17,161 bases of DNA from Candidatus Faecivivens stercoripullorum (GTDB taxonomy: Bacteria; Bacillota; Clostridia; Oscillospirales; Ruminococcaceae): positions 1 through 17,161 of the forward strand of contig DVLW01000096.1 in the NCBI GenBank assembly GCA_018715285.1. Direction: 5' to 3'. The notes under the pieces are model-generated. The model did not search any database. It worked only from the letters and a program-made list of their open reading frames with translations, and was not told the DNA's origin. Both the position numbers and the translations under genes were made by a program. Below, piece by piece: positions 6,137 through 13,665 of the stretch (within the stretch, counting starts at the first letter, position 1; every line of letters begins with the position of its first letter).

Positions 6137-7996
6137 TTAGAGGATTTCCACTTGCCATTTTTTCAGCCAGTAGTTAAGCTGAATCATATATGCCATTGTC
6201 TGCGGCGCGGTCATCAGCTGGCCGTACCACGGCACCTGGCTGTCACTGTCCAGCAGTTCCCGAAGCATTTCAGGGCGTACAAGCTGAAGAAGCGGCGCAT
6301 TTGGATTCGCGATAATTTCTTCCAGCATCTCACTGACAGCGGCACGGTAGCTGGGATTGTGGGTTTTGGGGTACGGGCTTTTCTTGCGCCAGAGTACTTC
6401 CGGCGGCAGCCAGCCTTCCATTGCACTCCGCAAAAGCCCTTTTTCATATCCATCGTGGTCTTTTATATCCCACGGGACATTGTACAGGTATTCGGCAATC
6501 CGGTGGTCGCAAAACGGTACCCTTACTTCCAAGCCCCAGAACATACTCATCCGGTCTTTTCGGTCAAGCAGCGTCTGCATAAACCAGTCGGTATTCAGCC
6601 GCATCATCTGCCGCATCCGTTTTTCGAGCGGCGAGTCATCTGGTCTGGAATCGGTATCAGAAAGGGTCATCTGTTCCCTGTTATGCATATATTCGTCCGG
6701 ATTGATACGGGCGAGATATTCCGGCCGGAGGAAACTGCTTCGCCAGCTGGTGGTCTGTGCCCACGGGAACCCGGCACGGGAACGGATTTCCGGGTCACGA
6801 TACCAGGGATATCCACCGAAAAGTTCATCGGCGCATTCTCCTGACAGTGCGACGGTAACATACTTGCGAATCTCCTTGCAGAAAAGCAGCAGTGAGGAAT
6901 CGACGTCTGCCATTCCCGGAAGGTCGCGTGCATCAACTGCGTCCATCAGAGCTTCAGCAAGTGCAGGCGTATCCAGTGTAATCAGGTGGTGGACACATTG
7001 CGGGTCTTTTTCTGAAAGATACCGCTGCATGACCGGGATAAAACCGGTATCGCTTTGGGGTTGGAATTTGCCGGAGCGGAAATAGCGGCTGTTGTCCTTA
7101 TAGTCGACCGAAAAGGTCGTCAGGTGTTTTCCACTGTCCCGCAGCATATCACAGGCCACCGATGAAATCAGGCTGGAATCCAGTCCACCCGATAAAAATG
7201 TCCCAATCGGCACATCACTGACCAGCTGACGGTTGATGGCGTCCAGTACCAATGAACGGACATGAGCTGCTGTTTCTTCAAAACTCTCAGTGTGCGGTTT
7301 AGGTGTCAGCTTCCAGTAACGATGGATTTCTGGCTGACCACCCGGCACAATCCAGGCGTACTGCGCGGCTTTCAGCTCCTGTACCCCTTTAAAAACGCCG
7401 CAGCCCGGTGTTCTGCCGGGTCCGCAGAGCATCAGCTCTGCAATGCCCTGACTGTCAATCTGTGGCTTTACGCCGGGAAATGCCAGCAGTGTTTTAATCT
7501 CGGACGCAAACAGGAACCGGCCGCCGTCCAGCATGAAAAACAGCGGTTTTACACCCATTCGGTCACGAGCAAGAAACAGCTGTTTTTCTTCACAATTCCA
7601 TACCGCAAAGGCAAAGATACCATTGAACTTGGAAAGACACTTTTCTTTCCACTCGATAAAGCTGTGCAGGACGACCTCGGTATCTGCCGACGTCTGAAAG
7701 CTGTGGCCAAGAGATTCCAGTTCAGTTTTCAGATCGGCTGTATTGTACAGTTCTCCGTTATAGACAATTGCATAACGGTTTTTCCCGGAAGCCGAAAATA
7801 ACATCGGCTGTCGTCCGTTTTCCGGGTCGATGACCGCCAGTCGCGCATGGTACAGTGTAATCAGCGGATTTTCCTCTTCCGAGGTAAAGACACCTTCACT
7901 GTCCGGACCACGTCGCTGCATGGTCGAAAGAATTTTTTCCGGTGCGGGAAAAGCAGTTGCTTCTTTGCCCCGCAGCATACCGGCAATTGCACACAT
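6137..7996 (-). CDS. asnB: asparagine synthase (glutamine-hydrolysing)
   Basis: Converts aspartate, ATP and glutamine to asparagine, AMP, PPi and glutamate in the cytoplasm. The N-terminal class II amidotransferase domain starts MCAIAG, with Cys2 as nucleophile after Met removal. It has Arg52, the N80-G81-E82 motif and Asp105 for glutamine binding. The C-terminal ATP-pyrophosphatase domain has the PP-loop SGGLDSS (269-275) and later SGECADELFGGYPWY. The length of 619 aa fits the longer clade of Firmicute AsnB proteins. Start: the ATG at 7994-7996 is preceded by GGAGGTGG on the - strand. The upstream gene is the 55-aa protein, with a hairpin between them, so asnB probably has its own promoter; only weak candidates were seen in 8012-8105. 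Glutamine-hydrolysing activity is strongly supported by the complete active site. Confidence 0.96.
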   Translation of the reverse strand: MCAIAGMLRGKEATAFPAPEKILSTMQRRGPDSEGVFTSEEENPLITLYHARLAVIDPENGRQPMLFSASGKNRYAIVYNGELYNTADLKTELESLGHSFQTSADTEVVLHSFIEWKEKCLSKFNGIFAFAVWNCEEKQLFLARDRMGVKPLFFMLDGGRFLFASEIKTLLAFPGVKPQIDSQGIAELMLCGPGRTPGCGVFKGVQELKAAQYAWIVPGGQPEIHRYWKLTPKPHTESFEETAAHVRSLVLDAINRQLVSDVPIGTFLSGGLDSSLISSVACDMLRDSGKHLTTFSVDYKDNSRYFRSGKFQPQSDTGFIPVMQRYLSEKDPQCVHHLITLDTPALAEALMDAVDARDLPGMADVDSSLLLFCKEIRKYVTVALSGECADELFGGYPWYRDPEIRSRAGFPWAQTTSWRSSFLRPEYLARINPDEYMHNREQMTLSDTDSRPDDSPLEKRMRQMMRLNTDWFMQTLLDRKDRMSMFWGLEVRVPFCDHRIAEYLYNVPWDIKDHDGYEKGLLRSAMEGWLPPEVLWRKKSPYPKTHNPSYRAAVSEMLEEIIANPNAPLLQLVRPEMLRELLDSDSQVPWYGQLMTAPQTMAYMIQLNYWLKKWQVEIL

Positions 7997-8105
7997 AAAA
8001 AACCACCTCCAATGCAGGGTATGCGTCAGAGAAATCTGTGGTGAAAAGCAGTATGGCTATATCATTATCAGTGTGCCCAGATGCAAAGTAATAATACCCG
8101 ATATA

Positions 8106-8152
8106 AGATAAAGCGCACATCTGCCGAAAATCGGTTTTTGTGCGCTTTATCT
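8106..8152 (-). terminator. long hairpin between the 55-aa gene and asnB, probable terminator
   Basis: A perfect 14-bp stem, 8106-8119 with 8139-8152 (AGATAAAGCGCACA / TGTGCGCTTTATCT), has an inner CCGA/TCGG stem. It begins 6 bases past the stop of the 55-aa gene. The U-rich segment is partly inside the 3' arm (CTTTATCTTAT on the - strand), so efficiency is uncertain. It could work in both directions. Confidence 0.6.
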
Positions 8153-8157
8153 CTTAA

Positions 8158-8325
8158 TCAATATCTCAAAACAAAGTAGATAACGTAAACCCAGCTGAGC
8201 AGCCCATGAAAAATAGCCCATCCTACAGAGTGCCAGGTCGTATAACTGATGACCATTGCCAATGCGCTGCCAAAGCTAATTCCGGTTTTTACAGTCTTTT
8301 GAACAAACTGCTGTTTCTGTTCCAT
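8158..8325 (-). CDS. 55-aa small membrane protein
   Basis: A short gene of 56 codons including the stop (TGA at 8158-8160). It begins MEQKQQFVQKTVKTG; the middle is GISFGSALAMVISY and the end is WVYVIYFVLRY. The charged N-terminus is followed by two hydrophobic segments (about 16-29 and 34-53) rich in Gly, Trp and Tyr, which suggests a two-pass inner-membrane peptide. The start is well supported: AGGAGG lies at 8333-8338 with 7 nt spacing to the ATG at 8323-8325. It lies 24 bases after degV, with no terminator between, so it is probably co-transcribed with degV. The sequence feels like a small hypothetical family seen in anaerobes, but no function is known to me. Confidence 0.82.
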   Translation of the reverse strand: MEQKQQFVQKTVKTGISFGSALAMVISYTTWHSVGWAIFHGLLSWVYVIYFVLRY

Positions 8326-8349
8326 CACGTAACCTCCTGATAGCCGCTC

Positions 8350-9234
8350 TTAGACTTCCCTGCTGTCTCCAATAAAGAACAGTGCAACCGTTCCAATACC
8401 GGTATGGGAACCGATGACCTGACCAATATCTCCGATCAGAATATTTTGAATACCAAAGCGCTGTTTTACAAGATCAGCGACAAACTGTGCGTCTTCATAA
8501 CAGTCGGAATGAGAAATATACACTGCATCATTGATGTTATTTCCAATCTTTTCGCCCATCTTGTCGACCAGCCAGGTCAGCGCGGCTTTACGTCCTCGTG
8601 TCTTGCCGACGTTAATCAGATGTCCGGCATCATCCACGTGCAGGAGCGGTTTAATGCCCAGCGCCATGCCGACAACTGCCGTAACCTTGGAAACCCGTCC
8701 GCCGCGATGCAGATGGAACAGGTCATTGACGGTAAAGTTGTGGCAGAATTTCAGCCGGTCACGGGTAATGATATCGGTCAGCTCGGAAAGGGTCTTCCCC
8801 TCTTCTTTCAGCTTGACTGCATAGGACAACATCAGTCCCTGTCCCATTGAAGCGGCCAGCGAGTCGACAACAATAACTTTTGAACCAGGATATTTTTCCA
8901 TAATGTCTGCTGCAGCAATGCAGCAGCTCTGATAAGTTCCAGAAAGTCCGGACGAAAAAGCAAGATGAAAGATGTCTTTTCCCTCTTTGACAATTTTTTC
9001 AAAGGAGTTATATGCTTTTTCAACTGTGACTTGGGATGTTTTAGGCATGGCACCGTTTCGGATCATGTCAAAAAATTCTTTTGGAGAAAGACTGTCCTCA
9101 GCGGCGCTGTCGTATTCTTTGTCACCAATCAGATAGGTCATTCCCAGAAGATTGATGCCGTGAGACTGGTAGTATTCGCGGGGCATATCACAGGTTGTTT
9201 CTGTAGAGAGAACATATTCTCTTTCGGAGTTCAT
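8350..9234 (-). CDS. DegV-family fatty-acid-binding protein
   Basis: A DegV/FakB-fold protein that binds a fatty acid. In Firmicutes the FakB members present the acid to the FakA kinase for phospholipid synthesis. Visible motifs are the N-terminal STETTCDMP, PKTSQVTVE (Ser/Thr near the lipid carboxylate) and FSSGLSGTYQS. Further on are FTVNDLFHLHRGGRVS and the C-terminal IGSHTGIGTVALFF. The length of 294 aa is typical. Start: ATG 9234 has AAGGA (9244-9248) at 9 nt; ATG 9240 in the same frame is only 3 nt from it and is less likely. No fakA gene is in the window, so a role in exogenous fatty-acid use is family inference. It has its own strong promoter at 9285-9313 and is followed by the 55-aa gene. 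Confidence 0.93.
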   Translation of the reverse strand: MNSEREYVLSTETTCDMPREYYQSHGINLLGMTYLIGDKEYDSAAEDSLSPKEFFDMIRNGAMPKTSQVTVEKAYNSFEKIVKEGKDIFHLAFSSGLSGTYQSCCIAAADIMEKYPGSKVIVVDSLAASMGQGLMLSYAVKLKEEGKTLSELTDIITRDRLKFCHNFTVNDLFHLHRGGRVSKVTAVVGMALGIKPLLHVDDAGHLINVGKTRGRKAALTWLVDKMGEKIGNNINDAVYISHSDCYEDAQFVADLVKQRFGIQNILIGDIGQVIGSHTGIGTVALFFIGDSREV

Positions 9235-9284
9235 TGGCATTCATCCTTTCGTACGGCTATAAGCCATCGTATTCATTGATCTTT

Positions 9285-9313
9285 ATTATAACCCATATAA
9301 GGTAAAATTGCAA
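9285..9313 (-). promoter_or_regulatory. sigma-A promoter of degV
   Basis: On the - strand, TTGCAA (9308-9313), a 17-nt spacer and a perfect TATAAT (9285-9290), about 50 bases before the degV start. Same -35/-10 pair as the nfnAB promoter. Confidence 0.82.
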
Positions 9314-9332
9314 TGATGTATAAAATACAATA

Positions 9333-9354
9333 GTACAACTTCATGAAATTGTGC
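9333..9354. repeat. 22-bp imperfect palindrome between divergent degV and groES
   Basis: The arms GTACAAC and ATTGTGC surround the central TTCATGAA palindrome. Of 11 base pairs, 9 are perfect and 2 are purine-pyrimidine mismatches that would be G-U in RNA. It lies upstream of both promoters and has no T-run. It could be an operator; no regulator is assigned. Confidence 0.4.
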
Positions 9355-9391
9355 AAACAGACAAATTTTTCTAAAAGTACCAAATACCCCC

Positions 9392-9419
9392 TTGATTTTC
9401 TTGGAAAATCGGGTACAAT
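9392..9419 (+). promoter_or_regulatory. sigma-A promoter of groESL
   Basis: TTGATT (9392-9397), a 16-nt spacer and TACAAT (9414-9419). The start of transcription is expected near 9426, at the edge of the CIRCE element. The spacer and -35 contain a perfect inverted repeat, GATTTTC-TTG-GAAAATC (9394-9410). Confidence 0.8.
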
Positions 9420-9427
9420 ATATATTG

Positions 9428-9454
9428 TTAGCACTCCAAAACATTGAGTGCTAA
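9428..9454 (+). promoter_or_regulatory. CIRCE operator (HrcA binding) of groESL
   Basis: TTAGCACTC, 9 nt, GAGTGCTAA: an exact match to the CIRCE consensus. It overlaps the predicted transcription start, so HrcA would block groESL expression until heat or misfolded protein titrates GroEL. The hrcA gene is not in the window. Confidence 0.97.
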
Positions 9455-9501
9455 GTGTAAAAGAGTAAATATAGCTTATAATGAATACAGGAGGCTTTCA
9501 T

Positions 9502-9786
9502 ATGAATATCAAACCGCTGGCAGACAGAGTAGTAATTAAAATGACAGAAGCTGAAGAAGTCAGCAAAGGCGGTATCATTCTCGCCGGTGCGGCTAAAGAA
9601 AAACCCTCCGTTGCAGAAGTTGTCGCAGTCGGTAAGGGCGGCATGGTTGACGGTCATGAAGTTGTAATGGAACTCAAAGTCGGTGACAAGGTACTGGTTG
9701 GTCAGTATTCCGGCAGCAAGGTCAAACTGGACGGCGAGGAATATACCATTGTCCGTCAGTCCGAAGTTCTGGCAATTGTTGAATAA
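9502..9786 (+). CDS. groES: co-chaperonin GroES (Hsp10)
   Basis: The 94-aa lid subunit that forms a heptamer on GroEL in the cytoplasm. It has the family start NIKPLADRVVIK, the mobile loop after EEVSKGGIILAG (contacts GroEL), VGDKVLVGQYSG and the end YTIVRQSEVLAIVE. Start: ATG 9502 has AGGAGG (9489-9494) with 7 nt spacing. An upstream in-frame ATG at 9481 would put that ribosome site inside the gene and adds residues absent from the family. It is the first gene of the CIRCE-controlled operon, 50 nt before groEL. Confidence 0.98.
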   Translation: MNIKPLADRVVIKMTEAEEVSKGGIILAGAAKEKPSVAEVVAVGKGGMVDGHEVVMELKVGDKVLVGQYSGSKVKLDGEEYTIVRQSEVLAIVE

Positions 9787-9836
9787 TGTACGGGACAATT
9801 TGATTCCCATTCTGTAAGAGAAAGAGGTAATGCACG

Positions 9837-11465
9837 ATGGCAAAGCAGATTATTTATGGCGAAGACGCAAGAAAAGCACTTCAGACCGGTATCGATAAAC
9901 TGGCTGATACTGTTAAAATCACCCTTGGCCCGAAAGGCAGAAACGTTGTTCTGGATAAAAAGTACGGCGCTCCGCTGATTACCAATGACGGTGTTACAAT
10001 TGCTAAAGAGATCGAGCTGGAAGACCCCTTTGAAAACATGGGCGCTCAACTGGTCAAGGAAGTTGCTACCAAGACCAACGATGCTGCTGGTGACGGTACC
10101 ACTACCGCTACCCTGCTGGCTCAGGCTCTCATCCGTGAAGGTATGAAGAACGTCGCTGCTGGCGCTAACCCCATGATCGTTAAGAAAGGTATCCAGAAAG
10201 CTGTTGACGCTGCTGTCAACGCTGTTATCGCAAACTCCAAGATGGTTGAAGGCTCTGCCGATATCGCAAGAGTTGCAACCATTTCCGCAGGCAACGAAGA
10301 CGTTGGCCAGCTGATTGCTGAGGCTATGGAAAAAGTCTCCACCGACGGCGTTATCACTCTGGAAGAATCCAAGACTGCTGAAACCTATTCTGAAGTTGTA
10401 GAAGGTATGCAGTTTGACCGTGGCTACCTCAGCCCCTACATGGCAACCGATACTGATAAGATGGAGGCTGTTCTGGACGATCCGGTCATCCTCATCACCG
10501 ACAAGAAGATCTCCAATATTCAGGATATCCTTCCTCTGCTGGAACAGCTGGTACAGTCTGGTAAGAAGCTGCTCATCATTGCTGAGGATATCGAGGGCGA
10601 AGCTCTGACCACCCTGATCCTGAACAAACTGCGTGGTGTATTCAATGTTGTTGCTGTCAAGGCTCCTGGCTTTGGCGACAGAAGAAAAGAAATGCTGCAG
10701 GATATCGCAATCCTGACCGGTGGCCAGGTCATCACCTCTGAACTGGGTCTTGAGCTGAAAGAAGCTACCATGGATATGCTGGGTCATGCAAGACAGGTTG
10801 TTGTCAAGAAAGAGACCACCACTATCGTTGGCGGCAGTGGCGACAAAGATGCTATCGCTGCAAGAGTTCATCAGATCCGTGCTCAGCTGGAAACCACCAC
10901 TTCCGAGTTTGACAAGGAAAAACTTCAGGAAAGACTGGCTAAACTGGCTGGCGGCGTAGCTGTCATCAAGGTCGGTGCTGCAACCGAGATCGAAATGAAG
11001 GAAAAGAAACTGCGCATCGAAGACGCTCTGGCTGCTACCAAGGCTGCTGTTGAGGAAGGTATCGTTGCAGGCGGCGGAACCGCTCTGATTAACGCTATTC
11101 CTGCTGTCAAGGCTTGCATGGACAGCGTTTCCGGCGATGAAAAGACCGGTGTCAGCATTGTTCTGAAAGCACTGGAAGAGCCTGTCCGTCAGATCGCTCT
11201 CAACTCTGGTCTGGAAGGCAGTGTCATCATCGACAAGATTCTGAACTCCGGCAAAGTTGGCTACGGCTTTGACGCTTACAAGGAAGAATACTGCGATATG
11301 ATTTCTTCCGGTATCGTTGACCCGACCAAGGTTACCAGAAGCGCACTGCAGAACGCTGCTTCGGTTGCTGCAATGGTTCTGACCACCGAAAGCCTCGTTA
11401 CCGATATCAAGGAACCGGAACCCCCTGCAGCTCCTGCAGCAGGCGGTATGGGCGGAATGTATTAA
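9837..11465 (+). CDS. groEL: chaperonin GroEL (Hsp60)
   Basis: The 542-aa ATP-dependent folding chaperonin subunit of the tetradecamer. It has the start AKQIIYGEDAR, the nucleotide loop TLGPKGRNVVLD, the ATPase motif DGTTT (86-90), and AAVEEGIVAGGGTALI in the equatorial domain. The usual GGM repeat tail is present as GGMGGMY. Length is normal and there is no frameshift. Start: ATG 9837 with AGAGG upstream. Codon use is uniform and typical of a highly expressed gene. It is co-transcribed with groES and ends at a strong terminator shared with the convergent anti-sigma gene. A long open frame on the opposite strand is only a shadow of codon bias. Confidence 0.99.
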   Translation: MAKQIIYGEDARKALQTGIDKLADTVKITLGPKGRNVVLDKKYGAPLITNDGVTIAKEIELEDPFENMGAQLVKEVATKTNDAAGDGTTTATLLAQALIREGMKNVAAGANPMIVKKGIQKAVDAAVNAVIANSKMVEGSADIARVATISAGNEDVGQLIAEAMEKVSTDGVITLEESKTAETYSEVVEGMQFDRGYLSPYMATDTDKMEAVLDDPVILITDKKISNIQDILPLLEQLVQSGKKLLIIAEDIEGEALTTLILNKLRGVFNVVAVKAPGFGDRRKEMLQDIAILTGGQVITSELGLELKEATMDMLGHARQVVVKKETTTIVGGSGDKDAIAARVHQIRAQLETTTSEFDKEKLQERLAKLAGGVAVIKVGAATEIEMKEKKLRIEDALAATKAAVEEGIVAGGGTALINAIPAVKACMDSVSGDEKTGVSIVLKALEEPVRQIALNSGLEGSVIIDKILNSGKVGYGFDAYKEEYCDMISSGIVDPTKVTRSALQNAASVAAMVLTTESLVTDIKEPEPPAAPAAGGMGGMY

Positions 11466-11496
11466 TTCCCCGTTCCCTGCACATATCATAAAAACG

Positions 11497-11532
11497 AAAT
11501 CCCGTCCACCATTTATGGTGGACGGGATTTTT
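11497..11532. terminator. bidirectional terminator between groEL and the anti-sigma gene
   Basis: A perfect 14-bp stem, AAATCCCGTCCACC (11497-11510) with GGTGGACGGGATTT (11517-11530), has a 6-nt loop. T-rich sequence follows on + (ATTTTTGC), and on - the tract TTTCGTTTTTATG follows. It serves both convergent operons. Confidence 0.93.
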
Positions 11533-11542
11533 GCATATCACG

Positions 11543-12223
11543 TTATTCTTTTTCCCACAAAAGTGTAAACTGTTCGGGATTATTCGCAAACAGTTCGGTT
11601 AACTGGTCATAGGACAGTTCGTTGACCGGCTGGGACAGGAAGTAAACCTGTTCAATCTGACCGATATCCTTGCCGTTTCCCGCAACCAGATATTCACTGG
11701 CGGTATTGTCTCCAATCATCAGATCATTCCAGGTAGAGGACGTCATCGAAAAAATGACGGCATTCTGACCATCTTCCAGTTCGATTGTTCTTGAATAAAC
11801 ACTTTCCCATTCGGTTCCATACAGCCGCGCAATAATATCGCCGTCTGATTCCTGTACAACCTGGATATTTTGCTTGTCTGCGTTATATACGACCGAATGG
11901 ACGTGGTTTTTCATATATATGCCTGAGCCTGCCACAAGCCCGATTACCAGCAGTGCAGCGACTGCCGCTGTCAGAATGCGTTTAAACAGCAGTTCCCGGC
12001 GGACTTTTACCAGTGAATCGGTTCCGATAAAAGCGGTTGACTTTGCTTCTACAGAATAATGGTTTGTAGTCTGAGCAGCGTACTGTTCCATTTTTTCATA
12101 CTCCTTTCGGCAGCAGGCGCAGTCTTTGAGGTGTTCCATGACAGCCTGCCTGCTTTCTTCGCTGCAAACGCCGTCGGCGTACAGCGGCAGCAGATCATTG
12201 ATAATGGCACATGGGTATTTCAT
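11543..12223 (-). CDS. anti-sigma factor with zf-HC2 zinc finger and one membrane helix
   Basis: Probable regulator of the adjacent ECF sigma factor. The N-terminal cytoplasmic domain has the zinc-binding anti-sigma pattern: Cys5, then His31-x3-Cys35-x2-Cys38 (HLKDCACC), after the common DLLPLYADG segment. One membrane helix lies at about residues 82-104. The outer C-terminal domain of about 120 aa is unrecognised and is presumed to sense the signal. Length 226 aa. Start: ATG 12223 overlaps the sigma stop (ATGA), with AAGGA at 12234-12238, so translation is coupled. It converges on groEL and shares its terminator. The inducing signal cannot be read from the sequence. Confidence 0.88.
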   Translation of the reverse strand: MKYPCAIINDLLPLYADGVCSEESRQAVMEHLKDCACCRKEYEKMEQYAAQTTNHYSVEAKSTAFIGTDSLVKVRRELLFKRILTAAVAALLVIGLVAGSGIYMKNHVHSVVYNADKQNIQVVQESDGDIIARLYGTEWESVYSRTIELEDGQNAVIFSMTSSTWNDLMIGDNTASEYLVAGNGKDIGQIEQVYFLSQPVNELSYDQLTELFANNPEQFTLLWEKE

Positions 12224-12699
12224 TCTGAATTCATCCTTTCCTGCAACCTGCATCTTGCCCGGTGATAGGTAACCCGGGCCCAGCTTTCGGTTTTTCCAAA
12301 CAATCCGGCTATCTCCCGGAAACTGCGTTCCCCAAAAACCCGCAGCCAGAAAACCTCCCGGTAAGGTTCTTCCAGCTGATGCAGCATCTTAAAAAGCCGG
12401 TCGGACATTTCCCTGTCCAGCAGCATCTCTTCCAGACTGCCGGAGACGAGCTCGGGAACGTCAGCGTCTGACCTGTGTTTTTGTTTACGCATCAGACTCA
12501 GCCAGTAATTTTTAGCTATTCCGCACAGCCAGCTTTCAATGGCACAATCGCCCCTGAACTGATGGATTTTTTTCAAAGCCTGAAAGAAGGTTTGCTGTGC
12601 AATATCCTCAGCGTCAGACGGGTTTCCGGTCAAAGACAGCGCATAGCGGTAGACCACCTGATAACAGGTAAGATAAATCTGGTCAAAATCCTGCGTCAA
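12220..12699 (-). CDS. ECF-type RNA polymerase sigma factor
   Basis: A sigma-70 family extracytoplasmic-function factor of 159 aa. Region 2 covers roughly residues 10-75 (DAEDIAQQTFFQALKKI, FRGDCAIESWLCGIAKN). Region 4 is in the C-terminal half (LEEPYREVFWLRVFGERSFREIAGLFG, a helix-turn-helix, then RVTYHRARCRLQ). Start: TTG 12699 is chosen because AAGGAGGG (12706-12713) lies 6 nt before it. An ATG at 12729 in the same frame has no ribosome site and would place this Shine-Dalgarno inside the gene. It overlaps the anti-sigma gene by 4 bp. The sigma/anti-sigma pair is expected to respond to an envelope signal; the regulon is unknown. Confidence 0.92.
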   Translation of the reverse strand: MTQDFDQIYLTCYQVVYRYALSLTGNPSDAEDIAQQTFFQALKKIHQFRGDCAIESWLCGIAKNYWLSLMRKQKHRSDADVPELVSGSLEEMLLDREMSDRLFKMLHQLEEPYREVFWLRVFGERSFREIAGLFGKTESWARVTYHRARCRLQERMNSE

Positions 12700-12751
12700 T
12701 TTTTTCCCTCCTTTTATCCGGGTGTTCATCTGTTAGACGCATGAAAAGCTG

Positions 12752-12780
12752 ATTCGTTACAGATCTTTCAGCGAGTTCAA
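12752..12780 (-). promoter_or_regulatory. weak candidate promoter of the sigma/anti-sigma operon
   Basis: On the - strand, TTGAAC (12775-12780), a 17-nt spacer and ACGAAT (12752-12757). It could be a poor sigma-A promoter or an ECF-type GAAC...CGAA autoregulated promoter with an 18-nt gap. The -35 overlaps the T-run of the coaX terminator. Confidence 0.3.
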
Positions 12781-12812
12781 AAAACAACACCCACAGTTTT
12801 CCCTGCGGGTGT
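12779..12812 (-). terminator. intrinsic terminator after the tandem coaX genes
   Basis: On the - strand, ACACCCGCAG (12803-12812) pairs with CTGTGGGTGT (12787-12796), with one mismatch and a 6-nt loop, followed by TGTTTTTT. It begins 17 bases after the stop of the second coaX-family gene. Confidence 0.82.
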
Positions 12813-12828
12813 CACGATAAGCCGGATT

Positions 12829-13665
12829 TTATCTGTTATCTTTTGTATTTTGTCTCGTTTTTCCGGACTGGCGGCCGGAAGAATGACTTCCCTGGTTTTT
12901 CAGCCAGATGAGCCATAACCCATGCAGTACCAGCTGGTCATCAAAGATAATCGGATGTTCACAGCAGGCGGTAATCGTTTTTTCCAGCGCGCCGCCGGTT
13001 GCAATAACCGTCAGTGCCTCTTCCGGTTCGCCCAGTTCTTCGGCAATCCGGGTAATCATCCCGTCGATCATCCCGGCTGTTCCGTAAACGGCACCCGATT
13101 GCAGACAGTGGACGGTATTGCGTCCGATGACTGTTTCCGGTGCTTCCAGTCCAACCCTTGGGAGCTGTGCAGTACCCGAAGCGCCAGCTTCCAGCGAAAT
13201 CCGCACACCGGGACTGATAAACCCACCGATATACCGTCCTTCACGGTCGATAACCGAAGCGGTGGTCGAAGTACCCATATCAAATATGACCATCGGTGCC
13301 TGGTACCGGTCGAGTGCCGCCACAGCATCTACTACAAGGTTGCTTCCCAGCTGGGAAGGGTTTTCAATCCGGATATTCAGCCCGTTTTTGACGCCGGGTC
13401 CAATCAGCAGCGGCGTTTTGCCGGTTATAATTTCCATTGCCCGTGTCAGGACAAAGTTCATCGGCGGAACAACTGACGAAATAATACAGCCTTCCAGTTT
13501 CTCACGCGGAACACCGTTGAGTTCGAGTGTCCGCAGGAAATCGATGGCATATTCATCTTCTGTTTTATTGGAGATGGTTGCAAAACGAGAGGTAAAGTAG
13601 GTACCTCTGTTCCCGATACATCCCAGTGAAATATAAACGTTGGAGACATCTGCTGCCAGTATCAT
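12829..13665 (-). CDS. CoaX-family (type III pantothenate kinase-like) paralogue, predicted catalytically inactive
   Basis: 278 aa. It aligns without gaps to the upstream CoaX over its first 120 residues, so it is a tandem paralogue. The family phosphate-binding start DxGNT is altered to D6-V-S-N-V10. The catalytic motif G-x-D-R is changed to G-S-N109-L110, replacing both the general-base Asp and the Arg. Other motifs persist: TEDEYA, ISSVVPP, FDMGTSTT (129-136), GGFISPGVRIS and ATGG near the end. Start: ATG 13665 overlaps the CoaX stop as ATGA with AAGGAGG at 13674-13680; earlier in-frame starts are inside coaX. The reading frame is intact with no stops, so it is probably kept for a reason. 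Roles could be a heteromeric partner, a regulator, or a protein of new specificity. The family fold is certain; inactivity is inferred. Confidence 0.88.
   Translation of the reverse strand: MILAADVSNVYISLGCIGNRGTYFTSRFATISNKTEDEYAIDFLRTLELNGVPREKLEGCIISSVVPPMNFVLTRAMEIITGKTPLLIGPGVKNGLNIRIENPSQLGSNLVVDAVAALDRYQAPMVIFDMGTSTTASVIDREGRYIGGFISPGVRISLEAGASGTAQLPRVGLEAPETVIGRNTVHCLQSGAVYGTAGMIDGMITRIAEELGEPEEALTVIATGGALEKTITACCEHPIIFDDQLVLHGLWLIWLKNQGSHSSGRQSGKTRQNTKDNR

Noticed and set aside
8012..8105. asnB promoter or leader peptide
   Set aside because: The best pair (TTGCAT with GATATA) is poor, and no short frame with a ribosome site was convincing.
8635..8640. Third CACGTG core inside degV
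   Set aside because: Flanks (CATC...CAGG) are not palindromic and do not match parS beyond the hexamer.
9756..11489. 577-codon open frame on the - strand across groES-end and groEL
   Set aside because: It is antisense to an unmistakable GroEL, has no ribosome site and has low-complexity composition typical of a codon-bias shadow.
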